Shown: positions 44,901 to 55,302, counted from the stretch's first letter. The stretch is DNA of 64,000 nt from Aphodosoma sp045631465 (GCA_045631465.1 JAZQUV010000018.1:4046-68045), one strand, 5' to 3'. Program-made: numbers and translations. The notes: generated by a model from the letters alone, not told the origin.

Positions 44901-47900
44901 TCACTGTTGTAAATGTAAATACGGCTTCTGGTTTCGACAAATCGGCATTTGCATTTTCGGCAAAATTCACACTCATCGATGCATTTTCTGGAGCCACTGC
45001 TCTCAAATAATTCTTTCCGTAATGCTCGGCATCCAATTCATACTCGTCAATTGCAGGAGCAAAACCTTCAATTCGAGCTCCATCTATCTCTAAGACTGCC
45101 AAATCCGACAATGCTTTTGGAGTAACTATTTGTGCTATCTCATATGTCGTTGTATCTAAAATAATTTTTGTGGTGTCGGCAGTTGATACAACTACTACTT
45201 TATCAGCCACCTCACCTGTTGTAAATACATATTTAACACATTCGATATCAGTAACGTTAACTTGATACAAATAATTATCTTCTGCAAAATCAACAAATGA
45301 TTCACCATTCACAACAAGCGACGTCAATTTATTTGACATTGGCACCTCACGTATAAAGTTGATTGCATACTCACCTTTTGCTACTCCATCTTGAGCCAAC
45401 ACCTCAATTTTCGATTGTGGTTCGGCTACTGTATAAGTTACAACTTGACCTTCCGATTCTCTTTCGAATGTATAAACTGGAAGTGCATCATTTGCGCCAA
45501 GTCGAACATTATATTCATATACATCTGCATCAAATCCATCCAAACCACCAATTGATTTCAATGTTGCTACGTTGTTTTTCTCTTCTACAAACTCAATCGT
45601 ATAAGTACGCTTGTCGCCACTTTCGGCTGTAACCAAAACTGACAATGTATTTGAATTCAACACGCCATATTCAATAGTTTGATGATATGACGAGCCTAAC
45701 GCCATAACCGATGGCAACTGACGATCAAGATTTGGAATTACATATGTATAGTTCAATTTTTCAGAGTTGAAACCTTCAAGTAACACACCTCCAACATACA
45801 AGCCTGATAACTTATTATTGTAAGACTCGCTACGCATAAAGTTTAGCGTATATGTACAAACTTTACCATCCTCACCTTTCGACGTAATAATAGCCGTACG
45901 TCTACGTTGTGAATCTTCTTCGGTCATCACAATATCGTGCTCTTGATCGGCTACTTGACCCTCAATCTTAATGCTTGGATTTATGCTCTCTGCATCTAAA
46001 ATTATATTATTATATGTGAATGTTTTTGGACTAAAATATTCATACGATTGACCATCAATTTTAATATCTTTCAACAAATTATTATATCCAAATCTAAGAT
46101 TATCAATCAACAATTCAGCTTTTTGTCCTTTATTATGTCCACATTTTTCAACACCCGAAGCATTAAATGCAATATTCAATTTATTAACCTCAACACCGTC
46201 TACATATCCTATGGCGAAGCTTTGTGTTGTTAATCCGCCATCATAAGATGTAAATGATTGAGTAAATTTATTGCTTTTCATTGTTGATCCGTCTCCCACA
46301 TTCACCAACGCATACCACTCACTTACATAAGAAGACGAAATACGTCGTGAATCAAAATAAAATACATCTGGCGTATTTCTATACGATATACCTGCTCCAT
46401 TATCAACTGTTACGGTTGTTTTACCTGCTTCTCTTAGACTTACATTCAATCCTGCCATTGCTATTGTTGTTGGGAAGGACCCTCCAATACCATCAATTGC
46501 TGAAGTCTTTGTAATAGATAATCGTACAACTCCTGAATTATTTTCATTATATACCTCTTTACCTGTCTTAAATGTTGAAAGAAATGAACTTGCCTTATCT
46601 GCAGGCACTTCCCATCCAATTGGTTTAGCTCCTCCATTATTTTTAGCCTCTCCCCATTGTGAGAAATCAGCATTAGGTATTACGTCTGATGTATAATGAT
46701 AATAAATAGAATAAACTATTTCTGTCACTGGGTCATGCAATACAACTCTAAATAAATTAGAATTATTTACAAGAACATCACATGCAAGACCATCTGGAAT
46801 GGTATAAGACACTGTCGGTTTTTTTCCGTCTGTAACTTCATAAACATATGTTGTCTTTTCTGGTTTAAACCCTGCAAGCGAAACTCCATTTACTTTTATA
46901 TCCTCAAAAGCTATTATAGGTGTATTATCTACAGACAAATTAAATATATATTCTTTACGATCTGTAGCATCTTGCGAATAAACCACCACTCTAGCTTTTC
47001 CATTTGGCGAGTTTGCCGACACAAACACGGCTTGTTCTTCATAATTCTTAATATATGATATTTCAGGCACTTTCACTGTGTTATGTGGTAACACTACATC
47101 ATATTCATACTGACCTTCTACAATAGTAACAGTTTCCGAACCTATTGTTACTGCTTGCAATACATTCGCTTTATCCGATACTGTTTTCTTAAATGTGAAT
47201 GTATAAACATTTGTTGTTCCATCTTCTGCCACTACGGTCAATGTCGATGGTGTCAACAAGTTGCCATGTTTATATATTACTGTCTGTTCTACAAGGTCAC
47301 CATGATTACCATTTATCCACTCCAATGTTGGCACTGTATTCACTTGATATGGCAAATTGATTTGATAATCAAACACATTCTCATCAAACGAGAAGGTTAT
47401 CTCTTCGTTCGACAACTCTACGTTGCTCAATGTTGCTATATTTGATTTCGCTACAGCAAACACTATTCTATACTCTTCTGTCACTGTCGAATCTGGCGAC
47501 AACACACTCACAATTGTTGTGTCATTCACACCTCCATAGGTTATAGTAACTTGAGCATCTGAATCTACTGGTTTTGCATATATTTGTGGCACAATGCGTG
47601 TGCGCCAAGGCAACTCTACTACATACTCTTTCTTATCTGCGTGAAATCCTGAAATTGTTTCAAATGCATAACTACCATCGTTTCCATACAATTGCAAATC
47701 TTCCAACCTTGCTTCGCTCGACAACACCATATTATAACGCACTTTATAGAGACGTTGCGATTTTCTGTCTTGCGACACTACCAAAATATCTGTTCCCTTC
47801 CATCCTGCATCTGCAAGAGCCACAGTTTGATATTCATCTCCTACAACATATGTCACAACTGGCATCTCAGCTTCAATTTCCATCGACGAGAGCACCACTG

Positions 47901-50900
47901 AATCTCCTTCAAATCTACTCCACTCTATCTGACGTCCATTCACCGCTATTTGCGACAGTTCTACTTTTGTCGATTGTGCTTTTACTATATTCAACACATA
48001 AGTTTGTTTTGCTTTTTCATCCGCCGCTATCACCTCAATTGTTGCAACGCCCTCTAATGCCGGAAGCGACATCATCACTTGTTGTGCTTCATTCTCTTTT
48101 GTATATGTTACACTTGGCAATTGTGTTGCATCTATTGGCAACTCCAATGTATATTCAAATTTATTTGCTTCAAAATCCGCAATAGTATCCCCATCAAATT
48201 GAATACTTGTCAATGTTGCCACCGACGTTTTCTCTATCTCAAAATGTACAACATACACTCTCTCTGCACCATTTTCTGCACGCACATACACGCGAGTATC
48301 ACCATTCACACCACCTTTCTCTATATATGCAACTTGACTAGCATCCAAAAGTTCATATTCTACTATAGGCAACTCAACTACTCCTAATGGCAATTTGTAT
48401 GTATATTCCAACACCTCTGCATCGAATCCTTCTATTGTTGCGCCTGCCACTTTTAGGTCTTTCAATGCAACTACGTTTGATTCTGGATAGTGTACACGTA
48501 CTGTATATACGTTCGCTGCTCCCGACTCTGGTTGTACTGTGATTTTCGCAACACCTACAATTTGAGGCGTTACGATAGATACCACCTGTCCTGCGTTCTT
48601 ATCTACTGTGAATGTAGGACATTTTGCCGCATCTTCTGCAATTTCGTATGTATATTCCAATTTCTCTGCATCAAAGCCATCCAATGCCACTCCATCAACA
48701 TATATCATTTTCAAGAAGGCATTTGCCGATTTTTCTACCGAGAATGTGATTGTATATGTGCGCAATGTGCCATCTTCTGCACTCACTTTTATCAATGTCA
48801 CACCGTTCACACCGCCTTTCTGTATCACAACCACTTGTGCGGCATCGGCTTTCTCTACCTCTATCTCTGGCAACACAATTGTTCCACTTGGCAACACACA
48901 TCTATAATCTAACGAATCTGCACGGAATCCTTCTATTGCCACTCCTCCCACTTTTATTGCATTCAAATTCACATTACTATTTGTTTCAACGCTGAATTTG
49001 AGCACATATGTATTTCTTGCTCCCGATTGTGCTGTCACTGTGATACGCGATTCACCATTCACACCGCCTTCTGTCAAACGCACTGTTTGGAATTCATCTG
49101 CTACCTCCCATGTGATAACTGGCAATTTTGTTGTTCCGCGTGGCAACACTATTGTGTATTCAAATCTCTCCGACTCGAATCCTTCTACCAACACTCCATC
49201 CAATTGAATACCATTCAATGTCGATACCGACGATTGTTGTACACTATATTTAATTGTGTACACCGAGTACGAACCATCTTGTGCAGTTACTGTAACACGT
49301 GTAGTACCACTCAAATTTGCAGCATTATTCACTGTCACTGTTTGATACTCATCGCCTTTTGTATATGTCACAGTTGGCACTGCTGTTGTTCCCAATGGCA
49401 AATTCACCACATAATCTTTCACATCCGATGCAAATCCTTCTATCGAAACTCCATTCAATTTAATATCTGCAAGTGTCGATACCGACGATTTTTGAGCGTA
49501 GAATGTTATACGATAAATGGTTGTAAATGTTCCCGATTGCGATTTCACTGTTATTTGCGATGTACCTTCCAATCCACCATCTACAAATGTCACCACTTGA
49601 TATACATCACCCTGTTCCCATGTGATTTTTGGTGCTGTTGTCGTTCCCAATGGCAAGTTAACTGTATACGATGTTTTATCTACATCGAAACCTGTCAACT
49701 CCTCACCATCAATATAAATCATTGCAAGACGCGAATACGACGACTCGGTGATTTTATATGTAATCTTATACGTACGAGTATTTGTTGTTCCCTTTGGTGT
49801 TACTTTTATCACCACTCCTCCATCAAGACCTTTATTCTCTACAACAATGTCATGGTGTTCTGGATATGCTGTTGTATATTCCACCACCGGAGCCTCTGTG
49901 GTTCCCAATGGCAACTCTACAACATAGTTGTTTGTCGATGGAGCAAATCCTTTAATTGTCTCGCCATTTATACGAATATCGGTCAATGTATTGTCTTTCA
50001 ACATTGCAACCGAGAAATTGATTGTATATGTCGATTTTGTCACTCCATCAGGCGCTGTAACTACTACTGTAGCCGAGCCAGTAGTCGATGTTGCTTGTGT
50101 AATAGTCACAGTTTGATCCTCTTCTGCTTTTTCCACCTCTACCAATGGCACTTCGGTTGTTCCAAAAGGCAACTCTACATTGTACGCAAGCACATAAGGA
50201 CTAAATCCATTGAGCGACATCCCATTCACCTTAATATCTGCTGGACGAGAATTATTCATCAATTTCTCCCCTACAAATTTAATCTTATATGTCGTAGTCG
50301 ACGAACCATCCTCTGCTTTCACTGTGATTGTTGTCACCTCTTCTATTGCACCATATTCAATGGTATATTCCGATGCGTCCAACAAACGACCACTACGTTT
50401 CAATGTCAATTCAGGCACCGCTGTTGCCGATTTACCCAAACTATACTCCATTTCATACACGTTCTGATTAAAACCCGTCATCGGACGACCATTCAACAAC
50501 ACCTCATGCACTTTCGAACTATAAATCAAACGAATATCATCTGCCCAAATAGTCGCATTTTTCTCTACTGTACTAGCACGCTTATTTGGATAGTTCGCTG
50601 CCGAAATAATCATATTACACTTCTCTGGCTTCTCATTCGAAAGATATGTAATAGGCACTTTAATCTCTGTCCACTCTGCAAATGTCTCTTTGCTACGCCA
50701 CATTGCCTCTGCCACTTGTGTCGCAGAAACAGGCGTACCACAATCATTTGCATCTACCAACTGACGAATATCCGACTCCTCATCATAGTGAGTAGTAGAC
50801 GAGCAACCATTATTTCTATTTTTATAACTATCGCCACGTGAAGTTCCTTTCCATGAATAGAATATAATATGAGCATTCTCATTACCACTAGCCGTACGTT

Positions 50901-51330
50901 TAATCCACACTGCAATAGAATCCGGACGATAAGTAAACTGAATCCCCCCATCTGTACCTGCTGTAGCAGATCCTGTACTCAACCCCTCTATATAACTCCA
51001 AGGTTTACCCAAAGTAACCCATGCTGGACTTATTTCAGTAATACCTGCTGCTCCAACTTCTGTATTTATTGCTTTTGCGCAATAAGTCCCACTATGTGCA
51101 TTCCCATCAGGAAATACCATGTTGGCGCCGGCCTTAACGCCCATCACTTCTTTCCTAATATTCGACGTATTCCAATTCACTGGTCGTTGTCCATCCTCCC
51201 ATTGATTCAAAGCGTCATACTCCCAATTCTCAAAACCCGAATTAGGCAATTGTTGCGCTTTCAGCATTGACATTTGACAACAAATAGTCAAAAACAACAA
51301 AGTAACAATAAGTAAAAATCTTCTTTTCAT
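41908..51330 (-). CDS. Giant secreted repeat protein, cadherin-like beta-sandwich repeats, T9SS cargo
   Basis: 3,140-aa protein. The signal peptide (MKRRFLLIVTLLFLTICCQM...KAQ) is followed by a jelly-roll domain like the putative carbohydrate-metabolism (PCMD) family (about 25-265, from LPNSGFENW to IWADDIRLIY). Then come 15 repeats of about 85 residues (about 268-1546), a second jelly-roll domain (about 1547-1748, from NADFSQWGE to LLIDNLRFGY), 15 more repeats (about 1750-3053) and a C-terminal domain of about 85 residues with features of T9SS type A sorting signals. A typical repeat reads L..I.V.G..I.GF....Y.V.LP.GTT..P.V......Q.V.......G...I.V.AEDG....Y.I.F. The start at 51330 is chosen because it begins the signal peptide. 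Likely a long surface fibre or adhesin (inference). Confidence 0.85.
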   Translation of the reverse strand: MKRRFLLIVTLLFLTICCQMSMLKAQQLPNSGFENWEYDALNQWEDGQRPVNWNTSNIRKEVMGVKAGANMVFPDGNAHSGTYCAKAINTEVGAAGITEISPAWVTLGKPWSYIEGLSTGSATAGTDGGIQFTYRPDSIAVWIKRTASGNENAHIIFYSWKGTSRGDSYKNRNNGCSSTTHYDEESDIRQLVDANDCGTPVSATQVAEAMWRSKETFAEWTEIKVPITYLSNEKPEKCNMIISAANYPNKRASTVEKNATIWADDIRLIYSSKVHEVLLNGRPMTGFNQNVYEMEYSLGKSATAVPELTLKRSGRLLDASEYTIEYGAIEEVTTITVKAEDGSSTTTYKIKFVGEKLMNNSRPADIKVNGMSLNGFSPYVLAYNVELPFGTTEVPLVEVEKAEEDQTVTITQATSTTGSATVVVTAPDGVTKSTYTINFSVAMLKDNTLTDIRINGETIKGFAPSTNNYVVELPLGTTEAPVVEYTTAYPEHHDIVVENKGLDGGVVIKVTPKGTTNTRTYKITYKITESSYSRLAMIYIDGEELTGFDVDKTSYTVNLPLGTTTAPKITWEQGDVYQVVTFVDGGLEGTSQITVKSQSGTFTTIYRITFYAQKSSVSTLADIKLNGVSIEGFASDVKDYVVNLPLGTTAVPTVTYTKGDEYQTVTVNNAANLSGTTRVTVTAQDGSYSVYTIKYSVQQSSVSTLNGIQLDGVLVEGFESERFEYTIVLPRGTTKLPVITWEVADEFQTVRLTEGGVNGESRITVTAQSGARNTYVLKFSVETNSNVNLNAIKVGGVAIEGFRADSLDYRCVLPSGTIVLPEIEVEKADAAQVVVIQKGGVNGVTLIKVSAEDGTLRTYTITFSVEKSANAFLKMIYVDGVALDGFDAEKLEYTYEIAEDAAKCPTFTVDKNAGQVVSIVTPQIVGVAKITVQPESGAANVYTVRVHYPESNVVALKDLKVAGATIEGFDAEVLEYTYKLPLGVVELPIVEYELLDASQVAYIEKGGVNGDTRVYVRAENGAERVYVVHFEIEKTSVATLTSIQFDGDTIADFEANKFEYTLELPIDATQLPSVTYTKENEAQQVMMSLPALEGVATIEVIAADEKAKQTYVLNIVKAQSTKVELSQIAVNGRQIEWSRFEGDSVVLSSMEIEAEMPVVTYVVGDEYQTVALADAGWKGTDILVVSQDRKSQRLYKVRYNMVLSSEARLEDLQLYGNDGSYAFETISGFHADKKEYVVELPWRTRIVPQIYAKPVDSDAQVTITYGGVNDTTIVSVLSPDSTVTEEYRIVFAVAKSNIATLSNVELSNEEITFSFDENVFDYQINLPYQVNTVPTLEWINGNHGDLVEQTVIYKHGNLLTPSTLTVVAEDGTTNVYTFTFKKTVSDKANVLQAVTIGSETVTIVEGQYEYDVVLPHNTVKVPEISYIKNYEEQAVFVSANSPNGKARVVVYSQDATDRKEYIFNLSVDNTPIIAFEDIKVNGVSLAGFKPEKTTYVYEVTDGKKPTVSYTIPDGLACDVLVNNSNLFRVVLHDPVTEIVYSIYYHYTSDVIPNADFSQWGEAKNNGGAKPIGWEVPADKASSFLSTFKTGKEVYNENNSGVVRLSITKTSAIDGIGGSFPTTIAMAGLNVSLREAGKTTVTVDNGAGISYRNTPDVFYFDSRRISSSYVSEWYALVNVGDGSTMKSNKFTQSFTSYDGGLTTQSFAIGYVDGVEVNKLNIAFNASGVEKCGHNKGQKAELLIDNLRFGYNNLLKDIKIDGQSYEYFSPKTFTYNNIILDAESINPSIKIEGQVADQEHDIVMTEEDSQRRRTAIITSKGEDGKVCTYTLNFMRSESYNNKLSGLYVGGVLLEGFNSEKLNYTYVIPNLDRQLPSVMALGSSYHQTIEYGVLNSNTLSVLVTAESGDKRTYTIEFVEEKNNVATLKSIGGLDGFDADVYEYNVRLGANDALPVYTFERESEGQVVTYTVAEPQSKIEVLAQDGVAKGEYAINFIREVPMSNKLTSLVVNGESFVDFAEDNYLYQVNVTDIECVKYVFTTGEVADKVVVVSTADTTKIILDTTTYEIAQIVTPKALSDLAVLEIDGARIEGFAPAIDEYELDAEHYGKNYLRAVAPENASMSVNFAENANADLSKPEAVFTFTTVSEDAQNIKDTRVVFATEKNSVATLKNILINGASLSVNGVGYTSSAAFDANIFEYDIEMEYLGDIKVDQPQQPTVSVEYAAYGQTSDITSETLVNGVRYIITVTAESGATVEYVLNVTNQLSDNTSLNDLALNYVSIKNFDANTLIYNYAVEADETQPIVTYERGDAYQNVNVVDLGDTILIVVTAENGDTREYRVNIETQRSSDVTLAAILKDGQLLDGFKPSDFEYNFDLPVGTAVVPELSVVAGQDGQTIDIIDGGLDGTTIIRVTAEDGSTMDYQIHYNLLLSEENRLNMIYVNGLPLVKEGVGYTANRNFDAKRSEYRITTVVGTQKPIISYEAMDQWQSIEMITTEDGTVIIKVSPQTEGLEREYVIEFETINSTNSALKALYVDGVGVEGFDADELMYTIALPVGRKTLPVIEWEVGDEYQTVTLESSNEFNKPNYIHVVAGNKDVTRTYVILFTQTLSENNDLLGLYIAGMPNFDFDPTQTEYDVQLPIGATELPELTYEKGDEYQTVEIINGGLEGGYKVIVTAENGMQKYYFVNFSVEFSKVALLSGIYTDGEMIDAFDSEVYEYQMTIKYEQTYLPRITYSVVDPASSVEYIPAILVGDTAVINVTAEDGVTSASYRIAFIKEKCPISQLKSIIIGGENISTKAQNFSANMDFSSDVYDYEIEFPYGTTELPKIEYEAMAEVYSSIEIKGLSLDSVTYITVISEDEMNISEYSISYVVRKSDNAYLKSLAVSDMPEAIEFDSLVFEYVVTFPIGTDTASLPTAEDLLYEQILPTQTVVVSQNSPTEIVVLVTAEDGITTNVYVVEFEILLSSNTLLNDLKVNGVSIENFSSTQYEYTYLLFPSASIPEVSYEKAEDSQIVDITYGFINEPTIIYVEAEDGSIGTYTINFMTTDRNPGNAPSYDDVAWTTLGEGYFKASSLRDNVKVMIYTADGTPILTETVGLVDPNDDIRLPHEGGTIIYLPNNRQIYIYTFVYDNQVIASGKFVR

Positions 51331-51403
51331 ATTATTTTTTTTAGTTATACATTTCATATTCAGAGGCATAGTATTCCACAATACTACAAACCAAAAAACT
51401 CGG

Positions 51404-51411
51404 TAAAGTTA
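51404..51411 (-). promoter_or_regulatory. Probable promoter -7 element of the giant gene
   Basis: Minus-strand TAACTTTA, one mismatch from TAnnTTTG, about 75 bases upstream of the ATG at 51330. Confidence 0.4.
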
Positions 51412-51593
51412 CAAAAAATTATTCATACCACATACCTTATATATATACGTTCACACTGAATGGTAATATTTAGCAACTGAATGGTAAATTACCAACAATA
51501 ACAAAGTCTCTCAATCCTCCAAATTCCTCCCTTTTTTACCCCAAAAATTTCACCAAAAAACACCCCACTAAAATACAATAACCCCCTCCCTTG

Positions 51594-51657
51594 TTTAAAT
51601 ATACTATACAGCTACCTGCAAGCAACCTTTACCCTACCCTCAAAACCCTCTCTAAAA
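51594..51657. repeat. Repeat core in the spacer between the giant gene and the T9SS cargo run
   Basis: 51594-51623 is the reverse complement of 40705-40734 and 63238-63267 with one mismatch (TTTAAATATACTATACAG, then CTACCTGCAAGC). It continues AACCTTTACCCTACCCTC. The rest of the 493-base spacer (51331-51823) holds two promoters and A- and C-rich sequence with no gene. No palindrome flanks this copy. Confidence 0.75.
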
Positions 51658-51751
51658 TACAATAAGCCCCCCCGAAAATCAAGCAAAAAAACAAAGAAAA
51701 AAACACCTAAACCCAAAACCTAAAAATAACACCACAAAAAACAAAAAACTA

Positions 51752-51782
51752 TTGTATATTCACCATTTTTATCGTAACTTTG
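51752..51782 (+). promoter_or_regulatory. Promoter of the T9SS cargo run
   Basis: TTG at 51752-51754 within ATTG, 20 bases, then TAACTTTG (51775-51782). The ATG is at 51824, giving a leader of about 35 bases. Confidence 0.65.
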
Positions 51783-51823
51783 CAACAAGTTTTACCCAAT
51801 CAAAAACAAACACACCAATCAAT

Positions 51824-53839
51824 ATGAAAAAATCACTATTCTTTATTATTCTAGCCACAATATCGAATCTCTTAGTGGCACAAACCGAATACACTACAAT
51901 TGCCGAAATACGCAATCTAGAAAATGGTAGCACAGTGAAATACACTGGCTTAGCCACCACAACATACTATGGCGTAGGAGGCATTTTGATTCAAGACGAA
52001 ACAGGAGCTCTATACATAAAAAATGCTCAACTTGCCGAGTCTGGCACATCTTCAATCAAAACCAACATGCAAATCACTTCAATCTCTGGCACATTCAAAA
52101 AATCAAGTTCCGAAGAAATGTCCCACATCGAAGTTGCAAATCGTGCCATAAACTCAATCGAAATCAAAAACCAAGAAGCAACATTCTCTATCGCCGACAT
52201 AACCACTGCCGACTTCCTTGCCAACCCACAAGCATATGAATGCCAACCTATTCGTCTTAGCAACGCAGACGTAAAAAGCACAGGATGGGCATACTACATT
52301 AGCGACAACACAACCGAAGTAACTCTTGTCGCCGATTGGGGCGTAACCATCCCTGCCCGTGGCACTTTCGAAGGATACTATGGCAACAATGGCACTCAAG
52401 GCTTCATCATCCAATCTGCAACTGCCCAAGCTTTTGCAACCATCATCAATATCAAAGAAGCATACGAAACCACAGCTCCTAACACTCTCGAAATCATCGA
52501 ACCGATGATAGTGAGCCACATACGCACAAATGCCGACAACTCTGCCGACGTGTATGTCCAACAAACCGACCAATACATGACAACTTGCGGCATCCGCTTG
52601 CACATCGAACAATACAATCTCAACATCGCTGCAGGCGACTCTATCTCTGGCGTAAAAGGTCTCTTCACTGCATACACCGACGGCAAAGGCTCTACATTCA
52701 ACATCACTGCCGACGATGCACAAAACATAAAAATCATCTCATCCAACAACACAATCGAAACAACCCTCATCGACGACCTCGAATACATAATGGGCGACGG
52801 CGTGCGCAACTACGAATCTCTACTCGTCGTCACACCTAAAGGCACGATCTCTAAAGACAACGACACATACTACCTCACTGCTGCAGGCAAAAAAATCACT
52901 TTAACAGGCACCGACTTCTCAAAATTCGAAGGCCAAAACGTCGCAATCATTGGCATCGTAGATGCAGGACACATCAACCCTGGCAAAACCACACTCATCG
53001 CACGTAGCGAACAAGACGTATTAGCCACAAGCTACACATTCGACAACATTGCCGACATGAAAGCACAAGGCGAACCTCTCGCCACTGGCATCACATACTC
53101 CCTCCGCAACAATGTATTAGTCACACACATACACTCTTGGCGAGTAGAAGAACTCACCATCTATGGGCTCTTCGTACAAGACCACACAGCTGGTCTCTAC
53201 ATCGAAACTCAAGCCAAACCTAACGTCGCTGCTGGCGACTCTATCAAGGGCGTCGTAGGCTCATATCACGGATACATCGCTCAAAACTCAGGAGCCAAAT
53301 TCACCATCATATCTTCTAACAATCTCGACAAAATCGTCTATGAAGATGTAACAATGACAACACTTAAAAACAATCCCGAAAAATACGCAAGCCAAGTTGT
53401 TCGCCTCATAGGCGTCGGTCATGGCACTCGCAAAGTCAACAACTACGGTCAAGAGTCAACACAAAAATATCTCTACCAAGACAAAGACACCATGGTATAC
53501 GACATTTGGAATTACGACCTCTACGAAACCAGCAACATCGTCGGCGTATTCGACTATGGCAGCTATCAACCATTCAGTATCGTACCCCTCAGTCAAGCTC
53601 ACATCACTCCATACAATGGAACAAATACCGAAAACGTATTTGACAACAATATCATACACATCCAAAACAACCACTTGATTGCCGAAGGTGCTTCATCAAT
53701 CACCATCTACAATCTCAAAGGTCAAATCATCGCACAAACCGACACCGACAATATCAATATCAACGCCTTAAATAATGGTGTATATATTGCCGTTGCCAAC
53801 CTAAAAGGTTCAAATGTCGCAATCAAATTCGCACGATAA
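51824..53839 (+). CDS. T9SS cargo protein of family A (tandem OB-fold-like domains)
   Basis: 671-aa secreted protein. The signal peptide ends LLVAQ (about residue 20). About six beta-rich modules follow, each resembling the OB-like DUF5689 fold, e.g. VKYTGLATTTYYG...ILIQDETGALYIK near 35-68 and LRNNVLVTHIHSW...LFVQDHTAGLYIE later; LSQAHITPYNG closes the array. The C-terminal 70 residues (SITIYNLKGQIIAQ...LNNGVYIAVA) are a T9SS type A sorting domain. It is paralogous to the gene at 56776. The start at 51824 is chosen as the signal-peptide start. No catalytic residues are recognised. Confidence 0.8.
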   Translation: MKKSLFFIILATISNLLVAQTEYTTIAEIRNLENGSTVKYTGLATTTYYGVGGILIQDETGALYIKNAQLAESGTSSIKTNMQITSISGTFKKSSSEEMSHIEVANRAINSIEIKNQEATFSIADITTADFLANPQAYECQPIRLSNADVKSTGWAYYISDNTTEVTLVADWGVTIPARGTFEGYYGNNGTQGFIIQSATAQAFATIINIKEAYETTAPNTLEIIEPMIVSHIRTNADNSADVYVQQTDQYMTTCGIRLHIEQYNLNIAAGDSISGVKGLFTAYTDGKGSTFNITADDAQNIKIISSNNTIETTLIDDLEYIMGDGVRNYESLLVVTPKGTISKDNDTYYLTAAGKKITLTGTDFSKFEGQNVAIIGIVDAGHINPGKTTLIARSEQDVLATSYTFDNIADMKAQGEPLATGITYSLRNNVLVTHIHSWRVEELTIYGLFVQDHTAGLYIETQAKPNVAAGDSIKGVVGSYHGYIAQNSGAKFTIISSNNLDKIVYEDVTMTTLKNNPEKYASQVVRLIGVGHGTRKVNNYGQESTQKYLYQDKDTMVYDIWNYDLYETSNIVGVFDYGSYQPFSIVPLSQAHITPYNGTNTENVFDNNIIHIQNNHLIAEGASSITIYNLKGQIIAQTDTDNININALNNGVYIAVANLKGSNVAIKFAR

Positions 53840-53880
53840 TAACATTATTGCAAAAACATAAACAAATAACCATAACAACT

Positions 53881-55293
53881 ATGAAAAAAAATCTCTTTAA
53901 ATCACTCGCTTGCATGATGGCATTTGTAGCAATGCCTCTCGCTGCTCAAGAAGTCACTCTCACGGCTCTAACTGCCGATGACGATGCAACAATCGCCGGC
54001 ATGTCAAACAATGGCAAATGGGCAGTCGGTTACGCTTTCGACAATAGCGACAACGCTGCAAGCAACATCAATGCATCTGTTTGGAATCTCGAAACAGGCG
54101 AACGCACAGTGCTCACCTCATACGAAGACGGAATCTCTGAAGCAAACTGCATCAGCAACGATGGCACACTCATCGGTGGTGCATACCTCGGCGAAGCTGC
54201 ATACTACACCAACGGAGCCTGGCACGCATTACCAAAAATGGAAGGCTACACAATGGGTACCGTCAAATCTTTAGCAATCACACCCGAAGGCGACACAATC
54301 TTCGTAGGCTACATAATGGATGGTCCCGACGGACAAGCAGCCGAAGCTGTTAAATGGGTCAATGGTGCTATTGAATATGTCAATCCCGACAACTTTATCT
54401 ACGACAGATTTGGCGAACTTGCAACTGTCAACACTTGCTGGGATATCTCTGAAGATGGCAAAGTAATCCTCGGCAGCATGGAATTCAACGCCAAACCACA
54501 CCAATCTGCATTCATCGCAAACAGAGACGACATCTATCTCATCGAAACCGAAACAGAAAACAACTACAACTTTAGCTTCATCTTTGCTCCAAAAATGAGT
54601 GCAAACGGCAAATATGTAGTAGGCTCATACCGCCACGTAATTTTCGAAGAAGACAACCAATTCCCAACAACCGACATCTACCAACCATGCCTATTCGACA
54701 CAGAAGCAAAACGCCTTCAAGTGTTCGAATGCCCATTCGAATGCGGTGCATACGATGTCGACAACAACGGACGCATCTATGTCAACAGCCCAGTAGAAAC
54801 TAACCCTATCCGCCAAGCATACATCTACAAAGAAGGCGAATACGTAGAATTAGAACGCATCCTTCGCCCTGCAGGTATCACTCAAGCACAAATCGAAGAA
54901 GTAGCTGGCAACTATAACGAAGAAGGCAACGACAATCTCGGAACCATCCTCGCTGTTTCTGCAGATGGTTTGACTATCGTAGGATGCGCAGGCGAATGTA
55001 AACGTTACAATTGGGTTGCTCGTCTCTCAAAATCACTCTACGAAATGGACGTCGAAGTAAGCAACACTCCTATCTCTTACGACAATCTTGCTGCATACTA
55101 CAACAATGGCACAATCATCCTATCTGGCATGGTCGACCGAGTAGAAGTATATAACGTAACTGGTGCATTAGTAATGAATCAAGCTGTTGAATCTGCATTC
55201 GTTGATGCTCAACTCAAAACTGGCATCTACATCGTAAAAATGTACAACAACACATCTAACACAATTTCAACAAGCAAAATTATTGTTAAATAA
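53881..55293 (+). CDS. T9SS cargo protein of family B, copy 1 (propeller-like)
   Basis: 470-aa secreted protein. The signal peptide ends MPLAAQ (about residue 22). Repeating strands such as MSNNGKWAVGYA, ISNDGTLIGGAY, ISEDGKVILGSM, MSANGKYVVGSY and VSADGLTIVGCA suggest a seven-bladed HAF-type beta-propeller (about 30-390). The C-terminal 80 residues end GIYIVKMY...TSKIIVK, a T9SS type A sorting domain. It starts 41 bases after the family A gene. Paralogues are at 55364 and 59013. Confidence 0.8.
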   Translation: MKKNLFKSLACMMAFVAMPLAAQEVTLTALTADDDATIAGMSNNGKWAVGYAFDNSDNAASNINASVWNLETGERTVLTSYEDGISEANCISNDGTLIGGAYLGEAAYYTNGAWHALPKMEGYTMGTVKSLAITPEGDTIFVGYIMDGPDGQAAEAVKWVNGAIEYVNPDNFIYDRFGELATVNTCWDISEDGKVILGSMEFNAKPHQSAFIANRDDIYLIETETENNYNFSFIFAPKMSANGKYVVGSYRHVIFEEDNQFPTTDIYQPCLFDTEAKRLQVFECPFECGAYDVDNNGRIYVNSPVETNPIRQAYIYKEGEYVELERILRPAGITQAQIEEVAGNYNEEGNDNLGTILAVSADGLTIVGCAGECKRYNWVARLSKSLYEMDVEVSNTPISYDNLAAYYNNGTIILSGMVDRVEVYNVTGALVMNQAVESAFVDAQLKTGIYIVKMYNNTSNTISTSKIIVK

Positions 55294-55302
55294 CACATAA
55301 CA

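Noticed and set aside
49027..50841. A 604-codon open frame on the plus strand inside the giant gene
   Set aside because: It is antisense to the repeat protein, has Cys/Arg/His-rich composition with no domain pattern, and arises from the regular codon use of the repeats.
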